Assembly: GCA_044353165.1 (NCBI GenBank)
Contig: JBILCM010000003.1
Location: 1-64,000 of the forward strand
From: JBILCM01 sp044353165
Lineage (GTDB): Bacteria > Bacillota > Bacilli > Paenibacillales > YIM-B00363
DNA length: 64,000 bases
Reading direction: 5' to 3'
A program made the translations under genes and the position numbers. Under the pieces are notes generated by a model, which had not been told where the DNA came from, did no database searches, and saw only the letters and a program-made list of their open reading frames with translations. Positions 25,683 through 35,571 of this stretch are shown piece after piece. Position 1 is the first letter of the stretch; the number at the start of each line of letters is the position of its first letter.

Positions 25683-27596
25683 ATGATGTCAGTCAATCAA
25701 CCTATTTATGATGAAAATCAAATCCAAGTATTAGAAGGTCTAGAAGCTGTCCGCAAACGTCCAGGGATGTATATTGGCTCAACGAGTGGACGAGGGTTGC
25801 ATCATTTGGTTTGGGAAGTTGTGGATAACAGCATTGATGAAGCTTTAGCCGGTTATTGCAACCAGATTATTGTTATCGTTCATCAGGATAATTCCATTAC
25901 GGTGATAGATAATGGTCGTGGTATTCCTGTAGGCGAACACCCGAAGATGAAACGTCCAGCAATCGAAGTGGTTATGACAGTTTTGCATGCGGGTGGTAAG
26001 TTTGGTGGAGAAGGATACAAAGTGTCTGGCGGACTGCATGGGGTTGGTGTATCCGTTGTTAATGCGCTCTCTGAACAAGTCATCGTTACAGTTCGCAGAG
26101 ATGGTTTTGTTCATCAACAAGAGTACAGACGCGGTGCACCGCAGTATGATTTAAAAATAATTGGGACAACGAATGAAACGGGAACAACAGTCACTTTCAG
26201 ACCCGATGTTGAAATTTTTACAGAAACAACGGAATATGATTACGACATTCTCCAATCAAGGCTTCGTGAGCTTGCTTTTCTTAACGCCGGTATTGAAATT
26301 GTGCTTCGTGACGAGCGAAGTGATCAAGAGAACACATATAAATACGAAGGCGGAATCGTATCCTTCGTAGAATGGTTAAATCGAAATCGGGAGCCCGTTC
26401 ATCAATCCCCGGTCTATATCGAAGGTCGTAAAGATCATATTCATGTTGAGATTGCTCTGCAGTATAATGATTCCTACACAGAGAATATTTATTCTTTTGC
26501 CAATAACATTAATACTCATGAAGGCGGCTCCCACGAGTCAGGTTTTAAGAGTGCATTAACACGAATCATTAACGAATATTCTAGAAGAACGGGCATCATG
26601 AAGGACAGTGAAGCGAATCTCACAGGCGAAGACGTTCGTGAAGGACTTACAGCGATTATTTCCATAAAAATACCGGAACCGCAATTCGAGGGACAAACCA
26701 AGACAAAGTTGGGCAATAGCGAAGTCCGGGGTATTGTAGAGTCGTTATTTGCTGAAAAATTACAAGAATTCATGAATGAAAACCCAGCTGTCGCGAGAAG
26801 GATTGTTGAAAAATCACTTCAAGCGGCGCGGGCAAGGGAAGCTGCCAGGAAGGCAAGGGAATTGACCCGACGGAAAAGTGCGTTAGAGGTTAGTTCATTG
26901 CCTGGGAAATTGGCTGATTGTTCATCCAAAGATGCCTCGATTTCTGAAGTCTACATTGTCGAGGGCGACTCAGCGGGCGGTTCTGCAAAGCAAGGTAGGG
27001 ATCGTCATTTTCAGGCCATTTTACCGCTTCGTGGTAAAATCCTGAATGTAGAGAAAGCGCGTCTGGATAGAATTCTCTCCAATTCGGAAATCCGCGCCAT
27101 CATCACAGCGTTGGGTACGGGCATTGGTGAAGACTTTGACGTTCAGAAAGCGCGTTATCACAAAATTATTATCATGACCGATGCCGACGTGGACGGTGCC
27201 CATATCCGCACATTGCTCCTTACGTTCTTCTATCGTTATATGCGCCAAATCATTGAGATTGGTTATGTTTATATTGCCCAACCTCCGTTATATAAGATTG
27301 AGAAAAATAAAGTTGTTCGATATGCTTACAACGATAGGCAGCGCGACCAAATTTTCGCGGAATTCGGTAACGGAGCCAAACCCAATGTCCAACGGTATAA
27401 AGGTTTGGGTGAGATGAACCCCGGTCAATTATGGGAGACAACGATGGATCCGGATAGTCGTACATTGTTACAAGTATCCATTCAAGATGCAGCATTAGCA
27501 GATGAAATTTTCGATACACTTATGGGCGACAACGTGGAACCGCGGCGTGAATTTATTCAACAGCATGCAAAATATGTGAAAAACTTGGACGTATAA
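25683..27596 (+). CDS. gyrB: DNA gyrase subunit B
   Basis: GyrB is the ATPase subunit of gyrase. The 637 residues start near YDENQIQVLEGLEAVRKRPG. The GHKL ATP-binding motifs are VDNSIDEALAGY, DNGRGIPVG and GGLHGVGVSVVNALS. The TOPRIM domain has YIVEGDSAGGSAKQGRDR near residue 424 and TDADVDGAHI. Two consecutive ATGs are possible starts; the second (25686) is equally likely. Confidence 0.97.
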   Translation: MMSVNQPIYDENQIQVLEGLEAVRKRPGMYIGSTSGRGLHHLVWEVVDNSIDEALAGYCNQIIVIVHQDNSITVIDNGRGIPVGEHPKMKRPAIEVVMTVLHAGGKFGGEGYKVSGGLHGVGVSVVNALSEQVIVTVRRDGFVHQQEYRRGAPQYDLKIIGTTNETGTTVTFRPDVEIFTETTEYDYDILQSRLRELAFLNAGIEIVLRDERSDQENTYKYEGGIVSFVEWLNRNREPVHQSPVYIEGRKDHIHVEIALQYNDSYTENIYSFANNINTHEGGSHESGFKSALTRIINEYSRRTGIMKDSEANLTGEDVREGLTAIISIKIPEPQFEGQTKTKLGNSEVRGIVESLFAEKLQEFMNENPAVARRIVEKSLQAARAREAARKARELTRRKSALEVSSLPGKLADCSSKDASISEVYIVEGDSAGGSAKQGRDRHFQAILPLRGKILNVEKARLDRILSNSEIRAIITALGTGIGEDFDVQKARYHKIIIMTDADVDGAHIRTLLLTFFYRYMRQIIEIGYVYIAQPPLYKIEKNKVVRYAYNDRQRDQIFAEFGNGAKPNVQRYKGLGEMNPGQLWETTMDPDSRTLLQVSIQDAALADEIFDTLMGDNVEPRREFIQQHAKYVKNLDV

Positions 27597-27634
27597 ATAA
27601 AAGTTAACCAAAGTGGAAGACAGGTGGATCGATC

Positions 27635-30109
27635 GTGGCGGACGAGAAAGTACAACATATTCAAGAACGAGATATTGGAACCGAGATGCGATCGTCCTTC
27701 ATGGATTATGCGATGAGCATTATCGTAAGTCGAGCCTTGCCGGATGTTCGGGATGGATTAAAACCTGTCCATCGTCGAATCTTGTATGCCATGTCCGAAC
27801 TAGGCATGTCACCGGACAAGCCCTACAAGAAATCAGCGCGGATTGTCGGTGAAGTCATCGGAAAATATCATCCGCACGGAGATTCAGCTGTATATGAGAC
27901 AATGGTTCGCATGGCGCAAGACTTCTCACTACGGTATATGTTGATCGATGGCCATGGAAACTTTGGTTCAATCGATGGTGATGCTGCAGCGGCGATGCGT
28001 TATACAGAAGCCAAGTTGTCACGAATCGCAATGGAATTGCTGCGGGACATTCATAAAGATACGGTCGATTTTATTCCCAACTACGACGGGGAAGAACAAG
28101 AACCGGCCGTAATGCCGTCTCGGTTTCCCAACTTGTTAGTGAACGGGATATCAGGGATCGCGGTCGGCATGGCAACAAACATTCCCCCGCACAACTTAGG
28201 TGAGGTAATTGACGGTACGTTAATGCTTATTGAAAAACCGGAGACGACTTCGTCAGAATTAATGGCCGTCATCAAGGGGCCAGATTTCCCAACTGCCGGC
28301 TTCATTCTTGGGAGAGAAGGCATCAAACAAGCGTACACAACGGGGCGCGGTTCTATCACCATGCGAGCTCGTGCCGAAATTGAGGAAGTCAACGGTAAGG
28401 GGCGAATTATTGTTACAGAGCTCCCGTACCAAGTGATCAAAGCGAAACTGATTGAGAAAATTGCAGAACTAGTCCGCGAGAAGCGAATAGAAGGCATTAC
28501 AGATTTACGCGATGAATCCGACCGCAACGGAATGAGGATTGTGATTGAACTTCGGCGTGACGTGAATCCGAGTGTGATCCTGAACAATCTTTATAAACAA
28601 ACATCGATGCAACTGAATTTCGGCATCAACATGCTTGCGCTCGTGAATGGTGAACCCAAAGTGTTAAATTTGCGCGATGCGCTTCACCATTACTTGGAGC
28701 ATCAGATTGAAATTATTCGGCGCAGAACAGATTATGACTTGCGCAAGGCGCGCGCACGCGCACACATTCTAGAGGGACTGCGGATCGCACTCGATCATCT
28801 TGATGCGGTCATCGCACTGATCCGCGCATCCAGAACGACGGAAGAGGCACGTATAGGTTTGATGTCTCAGTTCGCATTATCAGAGGAACAAGCCCAGGCT
28901 ATACTTGAGATGCGTTTGCAACGACTGACCGGCCTGGAACGAGAAAAAATTGAGAATGAGTATGCTGAATTGATTCAGAAAATCGCTGAATATGTAGCCA
29001 TTTTATCGGATAATCAACTTGTTCTATCGATCATAAGCGATGAACTGAAAGAAATTCGCGATCGCTTTTCGGATGCTCGCCGGACAGAAATTACGATCAG
29101 TGACGATATGATCTTGGATGAAGATTTAATTCCCCAGGAAGAAGTTTTAATTACAATCTCTCACACGGGTTACATTAAGAGAATTCCTGTGGCGACATAT
29201 CGCAGTCAACGGCGCGGTGGCCGAGGTATTATTGGGATGGACACCAAGGATAACGATTTTGTTCAGCACTTATTTGTCACCAATACGCATCATTACTTGC
29301 TGTTTGTAAGCAACAAAGGCAAGGCTTATCGAATGAAAGCTTATGAGGTGCCTGAGCTTGGTCGCACAGCTCGAGGGACACCCGTCATTAACCTCCTCCA
29401 AATCGAACAAGGTGAGCGGATTCACGCTGTCATCCCAATTCGTGATGTTGGCGAGTCGAATAAATATTTATTCTTTGCCACCAAACAAGGCGTTGTCAAG
29501 AAGACGCCATTAGATGACTTTGCACACATTCGTAAAGGCGGAATTATCGCGCTTGGACTTCGTGAAGACGACGAACTGATAGGGGTCCGATTGACCGACG
29601 GCCAAAGACAGATTGTTATGGGAACCAAACAAGGACTATCCATTCGTTACCCTGAGGATGAAGTTCGTGCGATGGGACGCACAGCAACAGGCGTGAAAGG
29701 AATTCACCTCTCGCTTCATGATGAAGTCATTGATATGGATGTGGCTGAAGAGCACGACGATGTTTTAATCGTGACCTCGAAGGGTTATGGGAAGCGCACA
29801 CCGATGTCGGAATATCGCACGCAGTCACGTGGCGGCAAAGGGGTTAAGACGTTACACGTTACGCCTAAGAATGGTTGGGTAGTCGGCCTGAAAGTCGTGC
29901 GAGAAGACCAAGATCTCATGATTATTACGGAATCAGGGACAGTCATTCGAACGAGCATGGAAGGCATTTCGTCAATGGGGCGCAATACACAGGGCGTTCG
30001 ACTCATCCACACGCGGGAGGACGATGAAGTGGCCACCGTTACGCAAGTAGAGAAAAGCGAGAGCGTCGGCGATGAAGTTGAGGAAATTGCGGATATTTCA
30101 ACAGAGTAA
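27635..30109 (+). CDS. gyrA: DNA gyrase subunit A
   Basis: GyrA cuts and rejoins DNA. The start is GTG with AGGTGG upstream. The 824 residues contain the quinolone-resistance region GKYHPHGDSAVYETMVRMAQ with the usual Ser and Glu positions, and AAMRYTEAKLS with the catalytic Tyr123-equivalent. The C-terminal beta-pinwheel has the GyrA-box QRRGGRG. An acidic tail follows. No resistance substitution is obvious: the Ser and the Glu of the quinolone region are present. Confidence 0.97.
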   Translation: MADEKVQHIQERDIGTEMRSSFMDYAMSIIVSRALPDVRDGLKPVHRRILYAMSELGMSPDKPYKKSARIVGEVIGKYHPHGDSAVYETMVRMAQDFSLRYMLIDGHGNFGSIDGDAAAAMRYTEAKLSRIAMELLRDIHKDTVDFIPNYDGEEQEPAVMPSRFPNLLVNGISGIAVGMATNIPPHNLGEVIDGTLMLIEKPETTSSELMAVIKGPDFPTAGFILGREGIKQAYTTGRGSITMRARAEIEEVNGKGRIIVTELPYQVIKAKLIEKIAELVREKRIEGITDLRDESDRNGMRIVIELRRDVNPSVILNNLYKQTSMQLNFGINMLALVNGEPKVLNLRDALHHYLEHQIEIIRRRTDYDLRKARARAHILEGLRIALDHLDAVIALIRASRTTEEARIGLMSQFALSEEQAQAILEMRLQRLTGLEREKIENEYAELIQKIAEYVAILSDNQLVLSIISDELKEIRDRFSDARRTEITISDDMILDEDLIPQEEVLITISHTGYIKRIPVATYRSQRRGGRGIIGMDTKDNDFVQHLFVTNTHHYLLFVSNKGKAYRMKAYEVPELGRTARGTPVINLLQIEQGERIHAVIPIRDVGESNKYLFFATKQGVVKKTPLDDFAHIRKGGIIALGLREDDELIGVRLTDGQRQIVMGTKQGLSIRYPEDEVRAMGRTATGVKGIHLSLHDEVIDMDVAEEHDDVLIVTSKGYGKRTPMSEYRTQSRGGKGVKTLHVTPKNGWVVGLKVVREDQDLMIITESGTVIRTSMEGISSMGRNTQGVRLIHTREDDEVATVTQVEKSESVGDEVEEIADISTE

Positions 30110-30151
30110 GAATAAGTAAGTATCATTCTAAATTCTAAAGAGGTAACGCAG

Positions 30152-31231
30152 ATGGTCGTTGTTCATGTTTCTACACTTAAATCAGGCGAAAAACTCATAA
30201 ACGACGTTCGAACATCACTCGGAAACCTATTAATGGCGAAAACCAGAAAGTTGAGCCCTCGCGATGTGGAAATTTTGCAGGCGTTCTTAATTCCGAGTGT
30301 GGACATTGAAGGAGACCCGAATGATCCAAACATTGTCGGAATTGAAGTCATTGCGGACGAACCCTTAATCCAGAATGATCCTATTGCGTCATTCCGTGAA
30401 GAATATAATGAACTCTATAGCATGATGAAACAATCATTCGCATCTCTTGTTTCAGGTGGCAATGCACTCAAATTGCTTGAGTTGCGTTCAAAGCAAGAAA
30501 AACTGCTCAAGTCCGTTAACATGTATGATCCGTTGTCCTTCGTTCCTCCCCGAACGAATGATGAAGATGACTGGATGCACATTAGTATTATGGTGGGTTT
30601 AACGGGTTATCACATCGCACGCTGGATGTTGCTTCCGCAAATGGATACAGTGTCCATTGCTTTCGCCGGTTTGGTTCATAATATAGGCAATTTACAAATT
30701 CAAAAATCGATCCTAAACAAAACCGCGCCTTTGACAGCTAGTGAATTTGAGGAATACAAAAAACATACCGTTTATGGATTCAATCTTCTTAAGAATGTTC
30801 CCAGCCTCAATGAAGGCATCAAATTAAGTGCGTTGCAACATCATGAACGTATGGATGGAACAGGATATCCACTCGGTTTAAAAACAGAGAAAATACATTT
30901 ATACGCGAAAGTCATTGCAATTGCAGATCATTTTCATAGTACAACATTCACACGCCAACAGAATAGAATGGCATCGCCATTCTTGGAGTTGGAGAATATG
31001 ATGAAAGAAGCATACTGGCGTTACGAATCATCCATTGTCTTAACATTCGCTTTCAATGCAACCGGACTTCGAAGTGGATCTATGGTCAAATTAAATGATG
31101 GTTCACTGGCTGAAGTGATGTTTGTGGATCGTAACAAACCAACAAGACCGATTGTGAATGTGGGTGGTCAAATCATTCAACTTGCTACGGATCGGGAACG
31201 TTACATCCAAGAAGTGGTCAAGAGAGGGTAG
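30152..31231 (+). CDS. HD-GYP-like protein with altered HD dyad
   Basis: This is a 359-residue protein whose C-terminal half matches HD-GYP phosphodiesterases. LVHNIGNLQIQ stands where HDIGK is expected, and EEYKKHTVYGF, ALQHHERMDGTGYPLGL and KVIAIADHF follow. The histidines and GYP are kept, but the HD aspartate reads Asn. The N-terminal 150 residues carry no motif I recognise. It lies 42 bases after gyrA with AAAGAGGT upstream, a common position in Paenibacillaceae. Reduced or absent c-di-GMP hydrolysis is inference. Confidence 0.8.
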   Translation: MVVVHVSTLKSGEKLINDVRTSLGNLLMAKTRKLSPRDVEILQAFLIPSVDIEGDPNDPNIVGIEVIADEPLIQNDPIASFREEYNELYSMMKQSFASLVSGGNALKLLELRSKQEKLLKSVNMYDPLSFVPPRTNDEDDWMHISIMVGLTGYHIARWMLLPQMDTVSIAFAGLVHNIGNLQIQKSILNKTAPLTASEFEEYKKHTVYGFNLLKNVPSLNEGIKLSALQHHERMDGTGYPLGLKTEKIHLYAKVIAIADHFHSTTFTRQQNRMASPFLELENMMKEAYWRYESSIVLTFAFNATGLRSGSMVKLNDGSLAEVMFVDRNKPTRPIVNVGGQIIQLATDRERYIQEVVKRG

Positions 31232-31323
31232 ATAGGAAAAATTTAGAGGCATGTATTGATTGATGGGAGGATGTTGTGGTAAATTTAAGAACACGTTTAC
31301 ATTCCGACCCATAGGAGGCGATC

Positions 31324-32901
31324 ATGACACGTTTCTGGGGAAAAGTGCTGTTCGGGACCATTCTGGCGAAGTGCACCCACGCCATTCTAGTGATAAAAGC
31401 GAAGGGCATACATACAAAACTGAATATCCGAATGAAGGACATGCTCAGGAACTTTGAGCCTTGGTTGGAGAAAAACCGATACCGAGTTGCAAAGAATGCG
31501 GGTTATTTCTTTCTTTTTGTTGCCGTGTTGTTGATTTGTAACCAGTACGTTAAGAACAATATGAATGATGTGTACCGTGTGTTCATTCAAGATCAATTGA
31601 TAGGCGAAATGAGTTCTCCTCTATTGATGGAGACGTTGCTCACAAAGAAACTTAAACAAGCGTCACTAGAGCATCCGAATGCAAGGTGGGTCTTGGACCG
31701 GGAACAGATTCGAATCGAAAGAAAGTCGATCTTCCGTGGAGCAGCTGAGGATGCCGAGACGTTAGCCACACTTGATGCCAAGATTCAAGCAAAGCCAACG
31801 GGCGTTCAAATCATCATTAATGGGAAAGCGCTTGCAATCGTGAAGGATGAAGCGACCGCCAAGGAAATACTAGATCAGGTGAAGCAAAGAGTCTCTACCG
31901 GTCAAGAGATCATCGAGGGTGTGACCACACTTGCTGCATCCACGAAGAAAGCATCCGACGACCGAATTTTGGGAGAGAGCAAGACCGATATGTTATCTGT
32001 TCGGATATTGGAACCGATTGAATTGCTTCATCGTGACATTAAACCGAATGATGTGATGGATAAGAAGACGGTCATCGACCTGCTTATTAACGGGAATATC
32101 CAACCTGCCAAATATGTTGTTAAGGAGGGTGACACACCCTCTACGATTGCGGAAAAACTGGATGTGCCCCTACAGCTGATCTATAACAAAAACCAACATC
32201 ATAAAGATTTAATTGATCGTGACCTCATACGCATTGGTGATCTTCTGGACGTTACGATGCCTAAACCAGCTGTAACGATTGAGTCCGTTCAGAAAGTTAC
32301 CGAAACGATTGCAATTACGCATGAAATTATTTACAAAGAGGACAAGACGATGCGTAATGGCTCTACCAAGACGATCCGTCCAGGGAAAGATGGCGTCAAG
32401 AAAGTTACCTATCTGCTTACCCGAATGAATGGCTTTATGGTTGAGGAAGAAATTACGAATGAGATCATTATTGATGAACCCATTCCAGCCATCGTGAAGC
32501 GCGGTACGAGAATCATACGAGGCGAAGGTTCCGGGAAATTCATATGGCCTGTAATGTCGGGGCGCGTTTCGAGTGGTTATGGCAAACGTTGGGGACGTCA
32601 ACATAAGGGAATAGATATTGTCTCTCGAAATCGGAACATCCTGGTGGCAGACCACGGCAAAGTGATATTTGCTGGGCGTAAAGATGACTATGGCAATGCA
32701 GTGATTGTAGATCATAAGAACGGTTATCAGACCTTATATGCTCATTTAAGTAAAATAACAGTGAAGGAAGGCTCTATTGTTGAGAAAGGTGATAAAATTG
32801 GCATTATGGGCGACACAGGCCGTTCCTTCGGCGTGCACCTGCATTTTGAAGTGATCGTCAACGGCAAGGAAAAAAATCCAATGAGTTACTTGAGAATATA
32901 A
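31324..32901 (+). CDS. M23 family metallopeptidase with LysM and G5 domains
   Basis: This is a predicted cell-wall endopeptidase. The 525 residues have a transmembrane anchor near 58-78, then a helical region, a LysM domain (YVVKEGDTPSTIAEKLDVPL, about 263-310), a G5-like domain (about 320-400), and the LytM fold with HKGIDI, GKVIFAGRKDDYGNAVIVDH and the zinc motif HLHF near 506. The start ATG has a perfect GGAGG. The segment before the transmembrane helix is odd: another frame carries a long hydrophilic reading. It precedes walR, as in other Paenibacillaceae, fitting WalRK control of wall hydrolases. Confidence 0.9.
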   Translation: MTRFWGKVLFGTILAKCTHAILVIKAKGIHTKLNIRMKDMLRNFEPWLEKNRYRVAKNAGYFFLFVAVLLICNQYVKNNMNDVYRVFIQDQLIGEMSSPLLMETLLTKKLKQASLEHPNARWVLDREQIRIERKSIFRGAAEDAETLATLDAKIQAKPTGVQIIINGKALAIVKDEATAKEILDQVKQRVSTGQEIIEGVTTLAASTKKASDDRILGESKTDMLSVRILEPIELLHRDIKPNDVMDKKTVIDLLINGNIQPAKYVVKEGDTPSTIAEKLDVPLQLIYNKNQHHKDLIDRDLIRIGDLLDVTMPKPAVTIESVQKVTETIAITHEIIYKEDKTMRNGSTKTIRPGKDGVKKVTYLLTRMNGFMVEEEITNEIIIDEPIPAIVKRGTRIIRGEGSGKFIWPVMSGRVSSGYGKRWGRQHKGIDIVSRNRNILVADHGKVIFAGRKDDYGNAVIVDHKNGYQTLYAHLSKITVKEGSIVEKGDKIGIMGDTGRSFGVHLHFEVIVNGKEKNPMSYLRI

Positions 32902-32910
32902 TGAAATCAT

Positions 32911-32952
32911 GAGGGGGAAGACGAGCTGCGGTTCGTCTCACGCCCCTTTTTT
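32911..32952 (+). terminator. intrinsic terminator between the M23 gene and walR
   Basis: GGGG...AGACGA pairs with TCGTCT...CCCC, followed by TTTTTT (32947-32952). It separates the peptidase gene from the walR operon. Confidence 0.75.
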
Positions 32953-32983
32953 ATGTTAAAATGACTTCAAAGGCGGTGAACTC

Positions 32984-33724
32984 ATGATGCATGGAAAAAT
33001 CCTTGTGGTTGACGATGAAAAGCCGATTGCCGAAATTCTGAAGTTCAGTTTGGAAAAAGAGGGTTATGAGGTCGTGTGCGCATATGATGGGTTGGCAGCT
33101 GTAGAACTGGCACTAAGCGAAGACCCGGATCTTATTCTGCTAGACTTGATGTTGCCTTTCAAGGATGGGATGGATGTTTGTCGGGAAGTACGCGCAAAGC
33201 TAAGCATACCCATCATCATGTTAACTGCTAAAGATACGGAGTTGGATAAAGTGTTGGGTTTGGAACTTGGTGCAGATGATTATGTGACCAAACCTTTCTC
33301 CAATCGGGAATTATTGGCACGGGTCAGAGCTCACTTGCGTCGACAATCCAAATGGAACACAACATCTACTTCAGACACGGTAGACACTTCCGCGAGTAAT
33401 AAGTTCAGGATATTCCACTTCCTGATTGACAGCGACATGTATGTTCTCTACAAAGATGGGAATCCGATCGATTTAACACATCGAGAATTTGAACTCATCC
33501 ATTACTTGGCCAAACATAGCGGGAAAGTGATGACGCGAGAACATCTCCTTCAAGCCGTATGGGGGTTTGAATATTTTGGCGATGTACGAACGGTGGATGT
33601 CACGGTTCGCAGACTACGTGAAAAAATCGAAGATGACCCAAGCAAGCCCGAGTATATTCTTACACGTCGAGGACTTGGGTACCTCATGCGAAACCCCAAA
33701 ATCGGAGGATTTCCCGGGCAATGA
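32984..33724 (+). CDS. walR: response regulator WalR
   Basis: WalR (YycF) is the OmpR-family regulator of the essential WalRK system controlling cell-wall metabolism. The 246 residues have a receiver domain with VVDDEKP and phospho-acceptor Asp in LILLDLMLPFKDG (about residue 56), the lysine in VTKPFSNRE, and a winged HTH ending with VDVTVRRLREKIE and RRGLGYLM. There are two possible adjacent ATG starts. It overlaps walK by four bases. Confidence 0.97.
   Translation: MMHGKILVVDDEKPIAEILKFSLEKEGYEVVCAYDGLAAVELALSEDPDLILLDLMLPFKDGMDVCREVRAKLSIPIIMLTAKDTELDKVLGLELGADDYVTKPFSNRELLARVRAHLRRQSKWNTTSTSDTVDTSASNKFRIFHFLIDSDMYVLYKDGNPIDLTHREFELIHYLAKHSGKVMTREHLLQAVWGFEYFGDVRTVDVTVRRLREKIEDDPSKPEYILTRRGLGYLMRNPKIGGFPGQ
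33709..33722. promoter_or_regulatory. candidate Noc-binding site at the walR-walK junction
   Basis: ATTTCCCGGGCAAT matches the B. subtilis Noc site ATTTCCCGGGAAAT at 13 of 14 positions. A weaker 11 of 14 match lies at 32526-32539. It may be a chance match in coding DNA. Confidence 0.35.
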
Positions 33725-35571
33725 AAGCCTTCCGTCAACTGCAAACCATCCAAATGCGGCTGATCATCATCTATGTATTGCTTATATTGGTTGCAATGCA
33801 GCTTATTGGCGTGTATTTTATTCGAACGCTAGAAGACTCATTCTACGGCAATTTCAAAGAGAACATATACAACGAAGCGCATCTATTGGCTGAGTATGTT
33901 GAGGATTATTTGGACGTTGCTACATCTGATGGGAATCAAACATATGATGATTTGAATATTTTTATTCAGAATTTATTTGCAACGAATAACACAGAAATTC
34001 AAGTCATCGACATGAATGGTATCATTGTAAGTGCATCAGGACAACAATTCGATGGATTCGTGGGTCAGAAGAATGCTCAGCTCGAAGTGAGCCGTGCGCT
34101 ACAAGGCATTCGCGGCAACGAACGAACGATGATGGATTCGGATGGACAACGCAAATTATCAATTGCTATGCCTGTTCGCACGGATGGCAAAGTGATCGGC
34201 GCGATCTATGTCGTTTCATCGATGGAAGGCTTGTTCTCGACGATGAATCGTATCAAACAGTTCTTATTTACGGGAACACTGATTGCACTTGTGCTCACAG
34301 CATTGCTAGGGATCATCCTTTCAAATATGATTACAGCACCAATCAAAGAAATTACAAATAAGGCTGCGGCTATGGCTGTTGGCAACCTGGATCAGCAGGT
34401 TCATGTGTTAACTGGCGATGAGATTGGTCAATTGGGCCTTGCATTCAATGATATGACGCAGCGATTGAGAGAAGCGCTCTTCTCCATCGAGGAGGAGAAA
34501 GAAAAATTAGCATCGATATTATCGAATATGAGTGATGGTGTCATTGCTGCAGACGAACAACGTCGTGTTATTGTCATGAACCGACGGGCAAGAGCTATGT
34601 TGGCCATTCCTGCGGATCAATCAGTTGAAGGGCAGGAAGTCTTGACATTGCTGCAACTCACTGCGGGGGAAGTTTCCGAGCATGCTTGGCAGCAGGGGGC
34701 AGTTCACGTTGTGAAACTCAAACCTACCGAGATAAATGAAGAATCCTTGACGGCAAAAATCACATACTCACCCATCCAACGCAGAGGGCTAGGTGTCATA
34801 GGGACGGTGCTGTTACTTCATGATGTGACCGAGCAAGAACAAATGGAAACATCAAGAAAAGAATTTGTTGCCAACGTATCGCATGAATTACGCACCCCCC
34901 TCACAACGATAAAAAGTTATTTGGAAGCATTAGACGAAGGCGTCATCGAAGATCCCAGTTTAGCCCAACGTTTTATTGGCGTTACACGCAACGAGACGGA
35001 ACGAATGATTCGACTTGTCACGGATCTGTTGCATCTGTCACGCTTGGACTCGCATCAGCTGAAGTTGCGCCGTGAAACGTTGAATATTGTGACCATCTTG
35101 GAAGAGGTGGCCGACCGGTTTTCCGTACAAGCGAGTCAACGCAGCATGGAACTTATCGTGGAATCCGACATCGATGAATTGTTAGTGTATGCCGATCGGG
35201 ATGCGATCGATCAAGTGTTGGACAACTTAATTTCGAATGCTATGAAATTCAGTCCCAAAGGTGGGGAAGTTAAATTAGAAGCACAACGGATTGATGTGAA
35301 TTCGACAATGCCTACTGAGAAAATTGAAATTTCGATCCGTGACCAAGGCACGGGTATTCCAAAGAAAGACTTGGATCGAATTTTTGAACGTTTCTACCGA
35401 GTGGATAAGGCGCGGTCGCGTGACATGGGCGGAACAGGTTTGGGACTAAGTATTGCCCTGGAAATTGTGAAGGCGCATGGGGGGACGATCCGAATTGATT
35501 CGCAGGTCGGAGCGGGGACACGGGTGGTGTTCACACTTCCTACCAAGCCGGGGGAGCGTGAAAGAAGATAA
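33721..35571 (+). CDS. walK: sensor histidine kinase WalK
   Basis: WalK (YycG) senses wall or lipid II state at the division site and phosphorylates WalR. The 616 residues have two transmembrane helices (about 14-32 and 183-206) around an extracellular Cache-like domain, HAMP (about 205-258), and PAS (about 265-370). HisKA follows with FVANVSHELRTPLTTIKSYL (His near 391), then the HATPase motifs NLISNAMKFSP, DQGTGIPKKDL and GGTGLGLSI. It is coupled to walR and walH by overlaps. Confidence 0.97.
   Translation: MKAFRQLQTIQMRLIIIYVLLILVAMQLIGVYFIRTLEDSFYGNFKENIYNEAHLLAEYVEDYLDVATSDGNQTYDDLNIFIQNLFATNNTEIQVIDMNGIIVSASGQQFDGFVGQKNAQLEVSRALQGIRGNERTMMDSDGQRKLSIAMPVRTDGKVIGAIYVVSSMEGLFSTMNRIKQFLFTGTLIALVLTALLGIILSNMITAPIKEITNKAAAMAVGNLDQQVHVLTGDEIGQLGLAFNDMTQRLREALFSIEEEKEKLASILSNMSDGVIAADEQRRVIVMNRRARAMLAIPADQSVEGQEVLTLLQLTAGEVSEHAWQQGAVHVVKLKPTEINEESLTAKITYSPIQRRGLGVIGTVLLLHDVTEQEQMETSRKEFVANVSHELRTPLTTIKSYLEALDEGVIEDPSLAQRFIGVTRNETERMIRLVTDLLHLSRLDSHQLKLRRETLNIVTILEEVADRFSVQASQRSMELIVESDIDELLVYADRDAIDQVLDNLISNAMKFSPKGGEVKLEAQRIDVNSTMPTEKIEISIRDQGTGIPKKDLDRIFERFYRVDKARSRDMGGTGLGLSIALEIVKAHGGTIRIDSQVGAGTRVVFTLPTKPGERERR

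Noticed and set aside
31260..31457. 65-codon reading overlapping the M23 gene start
   Set aside because: It lies out of frame with the peptidase and stops before the transmembrane helix. It is kept only as evidence for a possible frameshift, not as a gene.
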